A stretch of DNA of 64,000 bases, from NCBI GenBank assembly GCA_036245805.1, contig BTRK01000003.1:45684044-45748043 (forward strand), in the 5' to 3' direction. This document shows, piece after piece, positions 52,201-63,279 of the stretch. The stretch is from Pristionchus mayeri. Its lineage: Eukaryota; Nematoda; Chromadorea; Rhabditida; Neodiplogasteridae. Under the pieces are notes generated by a model, which worked only from the letters and a program-made list of their open reading frames with translations, searched no databases and had not been told where the DNA came from. Position 1 is the stretch's first letter, and every line of letters starts with the position of its first letter. The position numbers and the translations under genes were made by a program.

Positions 52201-55200
52201 GAATTTTTCGATCGGTTTCCATCTAACGCTAGAAATCAATAATTCAACTTTTATTTCGGATACAATTTCAATTCCCCAGAAATTTTTCAAGAACCCCCAC
52301 AAATATTATTATTGATTTAGCTTTTGCTTGAGCCGATACATACTTCAGAAGAAAGGCGCAATTTAATATTTTCTGGAAGTCAGTCAAAATGAATTTTGAA
52401 TGATTTATGGTGTAATTTTTGGGTTACGGTAAGCGAGTGCAACAGGTGGGCGACTTTTCCCAATTGGTGCACAATAGTCTAAAATCGATTTTCAGACAAT
52501 GTAACATATGTTGGGAAAAGTCGCCCACCTGTTGCACTCGCTTACCGTAACCCAAAAATTACACCATAATTCATTAAAAATTAATTTTGACTGACTTCCA
52601 GAAAATTTTAAATTGCGCCTTTCTTCTGAAGTATGTATCGGCTCAAGCAAAAGCTAAATCAATAATAATATTTGTGGGGGTTCTTGAAAAATTTCTGGGG
52701 AATTGAAATTGTATCCGAAGTAAAAGTTGAATTATCGATTTCTTGCGTTAGATGGAAACCGATCGAAAAATTCACCGGAGTAAAAAAGTCTTAGAATTTG
52801 TCAAGGAATGCAGCGCCCCTACCGCCGCAGAGATCGGAGTCGATTTAAAGAAATCGATGCTACCGTTTTTTTTTCAACATCCGCGCACGCGACCGCGCGG
52901 ATGCGGATCGAATTTCTGGCGATGCTCGTCGGTTCCCCTCGACGAGGCCGACCTAATGGTGGAGTCAATAGGAATTCGAATTTTTGGCCGGTGCCAAGTC
53001 TATTTCGATTCTATCAGATAGTGTGTTATAGCAGTATTAATAGAAAGAGAGAAGAGACTGGTGGTTATCAATAGTGTGAAACATGAGAATTAAGAATTAT
53101 TGGCCTGGCCTTTATACTTAAATTGGATCACGAGGGTATGGGCGGATTTTCATTATTACCTGTTCGATGAAGCAGCACTAGAAAAGGGGGTGACTCTATT
53201 GGATATCAATAGTGTGAAACATGTGAATGACTGGGCAGGCTGTTTACTCGCATTCGACCACGAGGGTCTGTGAATGTTTTAAATTGATAGCGACTTGCAT
53301 ATCCTGTGAAAATTGTAATACAACATGTGGAACGGGGAAATATTACTTAATGAAAACTACACACTAATTGTTACTATGAAGATGGAAGGTGTAGTTGCTA
53401 TGAAACTTCTTTTCTGCTGGTTTTGAATAATATTTTCACTAGACCAATTGTCTGCGAAATGCTAGAGGGGTACATGTTCTTAATTTTCCTTTCCAGACTG
53501 CGATCTGTTCGATGTCGTCCAGACGTCGTCATCGTCGAAAGAGACGACGAGTGTGGAAAAGGAAGAGAAGAAGAAGGAGGAGGAGAGGAATCTGTTCAAG
53601 GTCGGTTTGCCTTGAACACGAAGGGAAAGACGGTGTTGTTTGTGGAAACATTACGAAATTATAATTATTAGTCGATTAGTTAGCCAATAAAGTCCTCCAC
53701 GACTGGAATACTGTCTTGGCAGATTTTTTTGTCACTATGCGTCAACTCGTGATTGTCCACTGATCTTTAGAACACTCATTCTAAGTACTAGTACAGCGAG
53801 AAAGCGACGACTGAGCGGAATTTTTTTCCGGTGTAACAGCTTGTCTAGATTTGATTCAGTGATCGTATAATGATTTCATTTTTGAAAAGACGTACGATGT
53901 GCCCGATAATATCTTTCAAAAATCATGATAGGTTAACATAAATTACTTGCAGGGCATCTTCTCCCTCGCTCCAGTGCAGAAGAAGGCGGAGGAACCGGCT
54001 GAGGACGTTGCGAAGTGAGTTATTTTCCCATTTCGCAGTCGTCACATTCCCGTTTCACAACTATCCTAAAGGCTTGGGTGTTCGGGAATTCAACAATATT
54101 GCGTACAAATGCCACAGCAATTAAAATATTCATTTGGAAGTAATGGAGGGCGTGTTCATGCAAAGTACATTTGTGAAAAATTCTCTGAATCAAAAGTTGC
54201 AGGATTTCCCTGGCGCGTGCGCAGGAGGCCTCTACGCGTGCCGTTTCCTCCATCCGAGCATCTCTCGAGCGAATGAAGGTGAGCGAGAGTGGGCTATTAA
54301 AGCGTGGGTCGTGGGTTATGAAGACATGCAAAAAGCATAGTCGTTGGTATTGAAGGCGAAGAGTCTTCGAAAGGTATTCCCAAAATGGCGTAACGTGTTC
54401 GTGTTTTGGATGCCGGATCAGTGGAAAATATTCCAAACATACCTTATTTTGCCATAAAAATCTAAGAGGGTGCTGACATGTCAAAAATAATGCTAAAAAT
54501 TATCGTCCTCGCGGTTTTCCAAGTTTTTCTGGCATACATTGGGGATGAATGGCTTGCACACATTTTTGCCCAATTGTGCTGATGGACCAGAGTCGCGTAT
54601 GATGTATTGGAACATCATTGGTCCTTGCCAGTTGCTTCTCGGTAGTTTGCTACTCACTAAAATTAAATGTTGTCTCCGGGGGCGTATGTATAGCGTATGT
54701 AGCGTATGTAGCCCACAAATTCAGAAAGTTCTCGTCACGGTGCACTCGGGCTACAGTTAGTACATATAGTAGAGTGGTGCCCATCCTGTTCAATGTCAAG
54801 CAGCTTTCGTATTGAAACAATCTTTTACTATTTCCGGTTGTCCATCCGTTCTAGATTATTCCCGTTAGTCTATCATATTTGTTATTAATTGTGTAAATCA
54901 CATGTCCGGGTTACTAAACTGGTGTCTGTAGGCCAAAAAGTACGAATGTGCGCGTGACGTCGCATTCGTGCTGCAGCTTGTGCATGTAATGCAGCTGGGT
55001 CGCGGCTAGACAGTAGTGTTCTTGTTTTTTGTAGACAAACAATAATCTATTTGTTTCTGCTTTCTCTCTGAGTTATATTCCTATTAATCGCGTTACATCA
55101 TAATAATTTTTATCTATAGTAACAATTTTTATCTATAGTATTGAGTTCTTCATTCTCCAGGTGCGAGCTCACGGCGAGGACGAGGCCTTCGGAATGGAGA

Positions 55201-56820
55201 ACGAGCGACTGGTCGAGATGAAGAGTAGCAAATCGTGAGTTTTATTTAAATTGCTAGTGAAGCTGGACGCCATCTCTCCAGAGGAAGACCGTTTGGGGCA
55301 GATTTGGAACAGCTTGAAATGAAAATTGAAATGTTCTATTCTTTGCTTGTGGTAAAATTTTGGTTATTGTAAAATATTAGTTATTTGTAAGCTAATATTG
55401 GCCATTCCAGACATGCAACAGCGGATAAGTACAAGACCTCGGCAGCGGATAAGGTACGGTAGCCATCGCAGACTTATTTATATCGTTTGATAAACGAAAA
55501 TGGAGACATGGAAAAAATCAAATTGTGACCAGGCACACCTTGGTTACTATAGGTGCACATAGTATTGCCAGGTTCATCCTAGCTAATACCACTCTCTTTG
55601 CTTCTTCATAATGCAATATCATTTTCCATAATATATGTTTGGCATTTGGTTTCGCACTCTTGTTTTTCGGAAGCGTATAGTCATGAATGCATGATGCGTG
55701 AAGAACGGAATCTTCTTATGATTATGATCTTTGATCTTTCCCAGGCCTCGATTCGTCCCTTCTACGAGCGATTCAAGTACGAGACAGATGAGAGGGACGA
55801 GGACGTCTACAACGATGAGTATGATGATGGATACGAGGAGAAGGCATTCAAGACTGACCCACTATCGTGAGTTAATTAGTGAGTAATTAACGAAGAATTG
55901 GTGTGCAATTAGAACGGCTCTGCTTGACTATGGTAATTACATAAAGGATGCGACAAGACGGCTTTAAAATTCATTTTCACTACTGGACTTGTTTTCGATA
56001 AACAGACTCTGGTGGAGATTGCTGGTGTGTAGGTGAACTGGGGTATCAGAGGCAGTCAATAAGAAGCAATTGATGATATAGAGCAATATTTCGCTCATAT
56101 TGTCTGTGAAAAAATGAAAAAAAAATTTTGTACTCATCTGATGAATTATTTTTCGATAACTATTTACTGATGAATTAATATTTTGAATAAGTTTTTGCAG
56201 TAACGACATCGCCTCTTCTGACGAGGAGAAAGAGAAGGTGGAGGAGAGGAGCAAGACTGAGGAGAGGAGAGGAGGAGGAGGGGAGGGAAGGGGAGGAAGA
56301 GGTGGTGGTGGTGGCGGAGAAAGGGGCGCGCGAGGAGGAGGAGGAAGACCATCTAGAGGAGGTGAGTGCAATCTTGATGCTATACACATCGCACGTTAGG
56401 CTAAACATAATGGTCTTAAAAAATAGATGTGTTGTCCTACAGTACGGATGACCATTCGATGCGAGTTAGTGATTCCGCTACGCCTCTTCCTCCTCGAATT
56501 GCGCAATAGAGCGAGGGAGAGTCATAGCAGTATCGCTGCCTCGCATCGAATGGCCACCCTTATCCTACTTCGTTTTTATAATAATCTGATGACTTACAGG
56601 CCGAGGAGGCGGAACTGCAGCACCTGCAGCAGGTGCGGCATCTGCAGCAGGCGGTCCTCCCCCTCATCATCAGCAGCCTCATCAACAGCAGCAGCAGCAG
56701 GGGTCGTCGGAGAACTCGCGCGGCGGGTACACGGGAGGACGACAGCGACAAGTGCAGGAGAGGAACAAGAACAAGTTCAGACAGAGAGGAGCAGATAGGA
56801 AGACGAGCGGAATGCTGTAG
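46224..56820 (+). CDS. ascc2: ASCC2 orthologue, CUE-domain subunit of the ASC-1/RQT complex
   Basis: ASCC2 binds K63-linked ubiquitin through its CUE domain. It works with the ASCC3 helicase in splitting collided ribosomes and in alkylation repair. Twenty-three exons join in phase: 46224-46396, 46854-46926, 47276-47361, 47556-47627, 47785-47905, 48213-48321, 48688-48778, 49550-49639, 50220-50342, 50534-50618, 50787-50858, 51094-51189, 51323-51378, 51648-51738, 51832-51907, 53497-53600, 53953-54014, 54203-54278, 55161-55234, 55411-55453, 55745-55866, 56201-56361 and 56600-56820. The product is about 758 residues; human ASCC2 has about the same. Matches include RVIDRLLMLPSLSFW...YVPR-like start, LALFLRLAVFDKQKDSSMSA, the CUE at 51094-51700 (VDEVMAIFPHLS...EAIDMIV), CDLFDVV, the acidic YNDEYDDGYEEK and the C-terminal ERNKNKFRQRGADRK. 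An RGG-rich and His/Gln-rich stretch in the last two exons is unusual. The start may extend 5'. Confidence 0.9.
47011..47097. repeat. Palindromic MITE with CRE-type site (family H5), degraded
   Basis: CTACGTCGAATGAGAACTAT, ATGACGTCATGCCGCC, then GCATCACGTCATGG and ATCCGATCTAGTGC. One of the two TGACGTCA sites has decayed to TCACGTCA. In ASCC2 intron 2. Confidence 0.65.
51973..53000. mobile_element. 1.0-kb fold-back palindrome in an ASCC2 intron
   Basis: The ends are GACTTGGCACTGGCCAAAAA and the near-exact inverse (GGCCGGTGCCAAGTC). Arms of about 470 bases meet at 52470-52510. Contents include GGTCGGCCTCGTCGAGGGGA, GCATCCGCGCGGTCGCG and CTACCGCCGCAG in both orientations. It shares GTAAAAAAGTCTTAGAATTT with 34512-36323. 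It fills two thirds of the intron between exons 15 and 16. Confidence 0.82.
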
Positions 56821-57114
56821 GGAGGGAGGTCTGGATCGCTTCATTTTATACACTCTTTCACTCTCTTTCTATGCCTGCCTGTATTAGGTTGCTTGTCGTG
56901 CGAAATTTGGATTTGTTTCCTTCAGATATGTGATAATTATTAGTCTTTTATTAGGAGCTGTAGGGAGGGGAGAGGGAGATTGGAGAGGCGGAGTCTGACT
57001 CTTAATTTTACACAATCTCTCGCTCAGTCTATACATGTATTGTTCTTTCTTTTGTATCTCGCTTTCTATGTGTAGGAAGAGATCAAAGATTAAAGAGGTG
57101 GTGTCTAATTCTAT
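56821..57114. other. 3' flank of the ASCC2 gene
   Basis: This should be the 3' UTR and intergenic DNA. A GATCAAAGATTAAAG word at 57079 and a purine-rich run at 56955-56990 are the only notable items. Confidence 0.4.
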
Positions 57115-57123
57115 CGATTTTTC

Positions 57124-57661
57124 GGGGGGGGGGGGGGGTGACAATTGCTAAAACGACAATTGCTCAACTCGTCGCCGTTCGCATGCAATTTGGCGCAGCG
57201 ACTTGGGAGTTGTTTCATTGTAACCAGTATGCGCTACCATACATTTAGATATATTAGTCTTGTTACCAGGCGAACTTGAGTTTTACACTTCATCAACGAC
57301 CAGGGGATCATGGTCCAAAATTGAGAATTTTAGGAAAAAATCATGGCTAGATAAACGCCAAATGCCCTTACCAATTGATACACGTATTACTATTATAGAG
57401 TAGTTACTCGGGCACTAGAATACCAATTGGTTACGGTACTAAGTGTTTATCTAGACATGATGTTCTACTCAAAATCTGAATTTTGGACCATGACCGTCGG
57501 TGAAGTGTAAAACTCATGATCGATTGGTAACAAGACTAATGTAGGCAAATGTACTGGAGCGCATACTGGTTACAATGAAACAACTCCCAAGTCGCTGCGC
57601 CAAATTGCAAATGAACGGCGACGAGTTGAGCAATTGTCGTTTTAGCAATTGTCACCCCCCC
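57124..57661. mobile_element. Palindromic element with G-tract ends, copy 2
   Basis: The exact 9-base duplication CGATTTTTC flanks it (57115-57123 and 57662-57670). It begins with a run of G followed by TGACAATTGCTAAAACGACA and ends with the inverse and a run of C. Nine-base duplications with long TIRs suggest a Mutator-like (MULE) non-autonomous element. Confidence 0.8.
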
Positions 57662-57905
57662 CGATTTTTCGTACCGTTAACTTGGTTGGTCGTCATCCCG
57701 TTATGATTTCTGTATGGATTAGGTTATCTGTTGTATGAGAGCTGGGTATATTATTATTTAAAGAGATGTGATAAAGTATTTATTTTTGCATTGGTCGGTC
57801 CGATCAAGTAACAGGTCCGTGGCCTGATAACGATATCTGTTGTTTGAAACCAAGGAAGTGTCAGGTGGGCATAATTCGAATGTAGAAATTGAATAGAGAG
57901 CGACG

Positions 57906-60296
57906 ATGGCTGAGCCGCTGAAGAAGGACCTCCGGGAGGTCAAGCTGCCCAATCCATTCTCCGTCCTGGTGCGTTGACCTACTATAGTATCGATCGATCG
58001 ATTGTGTCGCCCTAAAGTACAGTACTAAATTTGTCCCGTTCAGTTCACTTCCGTCCGTCCCCGATACAGACCGGGCACCACCATCGCGTCACTTCCAGTG
58101 GTGAGCTATATTTTTTATTATAAATTAAGAGAGACTATCTGAGTGAAAGAAAATATGCATGGCACTAGCGAAAAATCGATTTCCTCCATAATTGACACAC
58201 ATGTAGTACTCAGTGAGTATACCTCGGGTGTGGCTTGTTTAGTGTTCTAAATGACGTATAGAGAAATGCGTTGCGCCATTGCCCGAAAACGTCAATTTTT
58301 GAAATTTGTAATTTCGCTATCGATCAGAACGAGTTATATCTCTAAAAATGCGCAATATTCAAAAGATCGAGAACCTACCAAATTTCATACGATTTCGATA
58401 AAAGTACTTGTGGAAAAACGAAAAATTCGAAATATTTTACCTTTGATCAATTTTAGCTCGTTCGGATGGGTAGAGTTGGACCATTTTTATTCTTTGTATT
58501 TGTAGCGCTGGATACTAACTAACTATTAAAAAATTTAAATTAAAATCAAAAAAATAACGTTTGGAGAAATCGGCTAACAACGGCCTGCAACTTGAAATAA
58601 AGTTAGTTTGTAATAGGCCATGGCCTACCGTAACCCAAAACGGAAATGGAAGGCAGGTGTTCTACGGTTACCCTACACGGACTACTCGATGATGGAAATA
58701 CAACAGAGTCAATACAATTTCGAAACGCATCCTCGCGCGCCAGAGCGCTTATGTTAAAAGACTACCGTAATCTCTCGATTTGTTTTATCAGCGGCGCTCT
58801 CGCGCGCGCGGATGCGCATCGAAATTTGTTTCATGCTGGGGTATTTCTCTCATCGAGTATTCCGTGTAAGGTAACCGTAGAACACCTGCCTTCCATTTCC
58901 GTTTTGGGTTACGGTAGGCCATGGCCTATTACAAACTGACTTTATTTCAAGTTGCAGGCCGTTGTTAGCCGATTTCTCCAAACGTTATTTTTTGATTTAA
59001 ATTTAAATTTTTTAATAGTTAGTTAGTATCCAGCGCTACAAATACAAATAATAAAAATGGTCCAACTCTACCCATCTGAACGAGCTAAAATTGAACAAAG
59101 GTAAAATATTTCGAATTTTGCGTTTTTTCACAAGAACTTTTATCGAAATTGTATGAATATTGGTAGGTTCGATCCCTTGAATATTGCGCATTTTTAGAGA
59201 TATAACTCGTTCTGATCGATAGCGAAATGATACATTTCGAAATTTGACGTGTTCGGACTAAAGTGCGGCGCATTTCTCAATGTGTGATCTAGAACACTAA
59301 ATAGGCTACGCCTGAGCTACACTCACCGAGTACTACATATATGCCAATTATGGAGGAATTATATTTTTCGCTAGTGCCAAGCGTCTGCACAAAAATGTTC
59401 ACTCACTCAGATAGTCTCTCTTAATCAGATAATTAGGAAGTAGTTCATTTCCCAGTAATACAGAATAGCGTTATTTTCCAACTCAAGCCAGCTCACGATC
59501 GTCGCGTTTTCGAACTCCCGCGCACTTGAGATGCTTATGGAACGAGAAATCGATTCCTCAGATATAATTAATATTTTCCCTATTCTCAGGGCGCAGACTG
59601 TCTCATCTTCCGATATCTCCCACGCGAATCCTTCGAAACGCCCACGCAATGCCACGAGTACGCCCGAGATGTGCTAGTGTGAGACTTTTTTTTCTATTAT
59701 TATGTATTTTTAATTTGTAATATTTTTAAATTGACGCAAGATTATTTTTCCTTTTGTTTCTTTTTTTCAAAAATGGTTATTCGCCGCTTCAGAAATCTAA
59801 AATCAGAAATTCAAAGAAATTCAAAGAAGAAAGAAATAAAATAAAAATCAGAAAATCAGAAATCAGAAATTGGATAATGAGCCTATCGTTCGTCTACTTG
59901 ATAATTGGTGTAAATATCTATACCTATATATAAAGCGCACTGTGATGGCGTCTGTCCGGATTGCGAAACAGTTGCGAAACAATTACGAAATGGGGAGGGA
60001 GAGAGATCGCGCGTCAACAAGTTGCGAAACGAGTGATTGCGATAACTAGATACTCCGATAGGACGGGGCCCCCGCCGAAGGCGGGGGGCAGCCGGACTAG
60101 TATTTCATAATTCTCCATTTTCAGTCAGATCATGCGTGATTGGATGCAGCCTCGACTCAACTACTGGGCGCGCCAGATGGCTGATCACGCGGTCAAACTG
60201 CCCATGGGAATCGTCGAGTACACCGAGGTACGGTAGCCATTTATCTGATACGGTATTGTGTCTCTATATGGCAGTAGTTACTACATAAAGACATAA

Positions 60297-60327
<31 letters not shown>

Positions 60328-63279
60328 CTGTCTGTCCCTTTGTTTGTTTGTTTGTCTGTCACACTTTTTCTTCAAATCGCTCTAATTCGCTTCAAACTCA
60401 TCCTATGTGCCTAAGACCTTGACCATATGAATTCCCTTGGTGAGCACTTTCAAAATTTGATCTTTGATCTTTGTAGTTTGTAGTTTGATCTTTTTCTTCA
60501 AATCGCTATAACTTGGCTCAAAATCATCGTAGAAGGATAGGACCTTGACCATATGAACTCCCTTGACGAGCGCTTTCAAAGTTTGATCTTTGAACTTTGT
60601 AGTTTGTAGTTTGATCTTTTTATTCAAATGGCTCTAACTCGCTTCAACATCATCGTAGAAGGATAGGACCTTGACCGTTGGCATCCCCATGGCGAGCACT
60701 TTTAAAATATGAAACTTGATCTTTGATCTCTTTTATTCAAATCGCTCTAACTTGGCTCAAGCACGTCCGTGTGACCTCGGACCTTGACCGTTAGCATCCT
60801 CACGATGAGCACTTTCAGCGCACCACACAAGATGGTGCATTTTACCAAATCGCAGAAAACTCAAATGCACCCCGTGCACCACCCGCCACACCATCCCAAC
60901 CTGCTCTCACTCCCCGCAGCGTAAGCGTTGTGAAAGGCTCGTGAGGCCGAGGGTGATTCGAAAAAGTTGGGATGGGGCGAAGCCCCATCCCAACTTTTTC
61001 GAATTGCCCGAGGCCTCACGAGCCTTTTACAACGTTTTAAGCAGGCTTCTACTTGCATACCTTAGAACACGGTAACGTAGTTATTTGCGCATTCACAAAC
61101 CCACCTTTTTGAAATATAGCACATAGCTGTTTTAAAATCTCCCAACTTGCTCTCACTCCCCGCAGCGTAAGCGTTGTGAAAGGCTCGTGAGGCCGAGGGT
61201 GATTCGAAAAAGTTGGGATGGGGCGAAGCCCCATCCCAACTTTTTCGAATTGCCCGAGGCCTCACGAGCCTTTTACAACGTTTTAAGCAGGCTCTCACCT
61301 GTCGCGTCCAATTGTTATCCTTAAAATACAACCCCGCGAACCACGTAGCGACCGAAGGTCGCTAGTTGGATCGATATAGTACAGTATACCTTTTTCCAGA
61401 TCGCGATGAACACGCTGTGGAATGTGCACCTTGTGCTCGATGAGGTACAGTAAATTTCCTATAATCGGAAACTGATTTTCATGTCTACTGAATAGAACAT
61501 CTACCATTCCTATTCGAAAATATCATTCAGGACTAATTTTACGATTTAGTTCTACGGTAATTCCGGAATCGTAAGCTGACTTTTATCTTCTCAGCTGCTG
61601 CACATCTTCCTCACGCGCGAGGAGCAGGAGTCGATGCGCGGCCGAGCGTTCAGGATGGAGCTGCGCGCGAGACTGCTCCCATATGTGAGGTGGTGGTTAC
61701 GGTAGCTCTAGACTACGGTATTCGCTGTGCTAACCGATCAATAATTTAGCGAATTCGAGTGATGCATTATGATCTATCCCAATTTATTCAATTGTGATTT
61801 TATTTTTCGCCGAAAACATGATGCAATTATATTCCCTAGTTATTCATGCGCCTTGTGCTAAGTGTGAACCGCGACTCTAGAGGAATTCACATTTTGACGT
61901 TAGCTACACTGTGTATTTTGAATTGTTTTTAATACCTGCCCTTACAATTCGGAGGAAGATTAATCTCCAGTAATCTCGCATGACTTGAGTAGATTGTGAA
62001 TCATGGAATTGCCAGGTGACGATCAAGCCTTTGTATCGAATCATCACGACAACGCTCGAAGTGGCCTACGCCATCATGAAGGATGTCATCGGTGAGCTTA
62101 GTGATCTTTAATTATTGTGTTTGCCCTACACTTCTTTCAAGCAATACCTGAATGAAATTTGGCGGCTTGTATGCAATGAGTGAAACGAGCATTCAATTTG
62201 CTGCCCTATATTATTCACCTTTTTGATTACCAATACAATATTAAAATACGTATGTTTCACAATGATACAGGTGGTCTCTCCTTTTCCTTTTAATCTTTGA
62301 TCTTTGATCTCTCTTCTTCAGACGCGAACGCGGGTCGTCGAGGCAATCGTGATCCTTCCTTCTCCTCGTACCGAGACGAAGACGATGCAGTCTACAGCAC
62401 CAAGGAGGCAATGGTGCGATATTTAATCGATCATTTTCCATCATATGCCTTGAAAGGAGAAGCAATCAATGCTTATAGTTTTATCTAACTGAATGTTATG
62501 TTTCCATTGCGTTAAGTAAATTATTTCCCAACTTCTCTAACCGATGAAATCGCGATGCACTAGGTGAGATTAGCGAACTTACTTTTCAGCAACATTACTA
62601 ATTTTGCAAATTGTATATCGCCTACATATCGTGGAAACTATTGCTATCATTGTTTACAGTAATTATGCAGCGTAAATTCAGGAGGGTCTGAGTCTGTCTG
62701 CGGAGGACGACCAGAAGAAGGCTGCAAGGAGGCTGGCAGAGGAGATAGTACTGCTGAAGAGGATTCGCAGACTCTACGCCGACCTGTGAGTTTGATCTAC
62801 TATTATTGATTGATTATGAGATTACGATAGCCTTCAACTGCAGACTACAGTACCCTCATCCTTACAGTAACCGTGGTTCGTCCCTCCTCTGGGGTCTGTC
62901 TCATGCGCCGGCCTTCGCCGTGGCTCGCAAGCGCGCGGCGTGCATCGTAGATGAGGCCGTGGCCGATGTGACGGAGCCGGATATGTACAATATCATGCAG
63001 CAGGTTTCGTCTTTGATCTTTCTTGTTTGTTTGTTTGTTCTACAGCAAGCAGTGCGATAGGCGGTGCAATGTTGGTCTTTAGTTCTATTTACGACTGTGA
63101 AAGCAGTAGGAAGAAGAGTAGGAATCAAGCTGATTTTTTTGTGGAAGCTCTTTCCAGAATCTGCGCGATCTCAAGCAGTTTCTCTCTTGGTTCGCTACTA
63201 ATTGGCCGTGGACGAAGTCGGATGTGGTGACGGAGATCAACGCACGATACGATCTGGAACTGGATGAGGAGGAGGCGAG
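57906..63279 (+). CDS. Unrecognised helical protein, eleven exons, runs off the window
   Basis: Exons 57906-57968, 58044-58100, 59590-59678, 60125-60227, 61400-61444, 61595-61684, 62016-62091, 62322-62413, 62682-62785, 62868-63003 and 63158-63279 join in phase. They encode about 325 residues from MAEPLKKDLREVKLPNPFSV, ending in an open phase, so more exons must follow beyond 64000. The start is preceded by a stop-rich region. The sequence lacks a signal peptide or membrane helix. It is rich in amphipathic helices (MRDWMQPRLNYWARQMADHA, AARRLAEEIVLLKRIRRLYA, DLKQFLSWFATNWPW) with an acidic SYRDEDDAVYS loop. Regular in-phase splicing indicates a real gene. I do not recognise the family. Introns hold a 1.3-kb palindrome, a Helitron-like element and satellite repeats. 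Several introns begin GTACGGTAG. Confidence 0.75.
58129..59420. mobile_element. 1.3-kb fold-back palindrome flanked by TTAA
   Basis: TTAA at 58125-58128 and 59421-59424 brackets GAGAGACTATCTGAGTGA and its inverse. Arms of about 560 bases contain CAAACGTTATTTTTTGAT-like, CGTAACCCAAAACGGAAATG and AGTTAGTATCCAGCGCTAC words in both orientations. The centre is about 58690-58860. It makes up most of intron 2 of the unrecognised gene. Confidence 0.82.
59917..60100 (+). mobile_element. Intact short Helitron-like element
   Basis: This 184-base element is inserted between A and T. It begins TCTATACCTATATATAAAGC and ends CTAG. The terminal CTAG is preceded by the hairpin CCCCCGCCGAAGGCGGGG and about ten bases. 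The same sequence, inverted, forms the termini of 2750-4920. It has no coding capacity. Confidence 0.8.
60298..60345 (+). repeat. GTCT/GTTT microsatellite
   Basis: Tandem TCTG units grade into TTTG units. They follow a TACTACATAAAGACATAACG stretch that resembles the 5' end of the short Helitron. Confidence 0.85.
60365..60830 (+). repeat. Intronic satellite, about 120-base unit, four copies
   Basis: Each unit contains TTCAAATCGCTCTAACT, TCGTAGAAGGATAGGACCTT, GACCATATGAACTCCCTTG, GAGCACTTTCAAA and TTTGATCTTTGATCTTTG. Units begin near 60369, 60493, 60622 and 60733. Confidence 0.8.
60899..61049. repeat. Palindromic unit, copy 1
   Basis: A palindrome of about 148 bases with the perfect core TTGGGATGGGGCGAAGCCCC continuing into ATCCCAA. 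Outer words are AAAGGCTCGTGAGGCC and its inverse. Copy 2 at 61147-61294 is nearly identical. Confidence 0.85.
61147..61294. repeat. Palindromic unit, copy 2
   Basis: Nearly identical to 60899-61049, so duplication was recent. It is followed at 61348-61365 by the hairpin GCGACCGAAGGTCGC ending in CTAG before T. That could be the 3' end of a second, larger Helitron-like element covering about 60261-61365. Confidence 0.8.

Noticed and set aside
54020..54484. 154-residue minus-strand frame
   Set aside because: It lies antisense across ASCC2 exon 18 and its introns. No motif is seen and the plus-strand splice model explains the region.
56560..56853. 97-residue leucine/serine-rich minus-strand frame
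   Set aside because: It is antisense to the last ASCC2 exon, whose Gln/Arg-rich sense frame and conserved ending are clearly the coding ones.
60365..61294. CRISPR-like array
   Set aside because: The repeats are long satellite units without regular unique spacers, in a eukaryotic intron.
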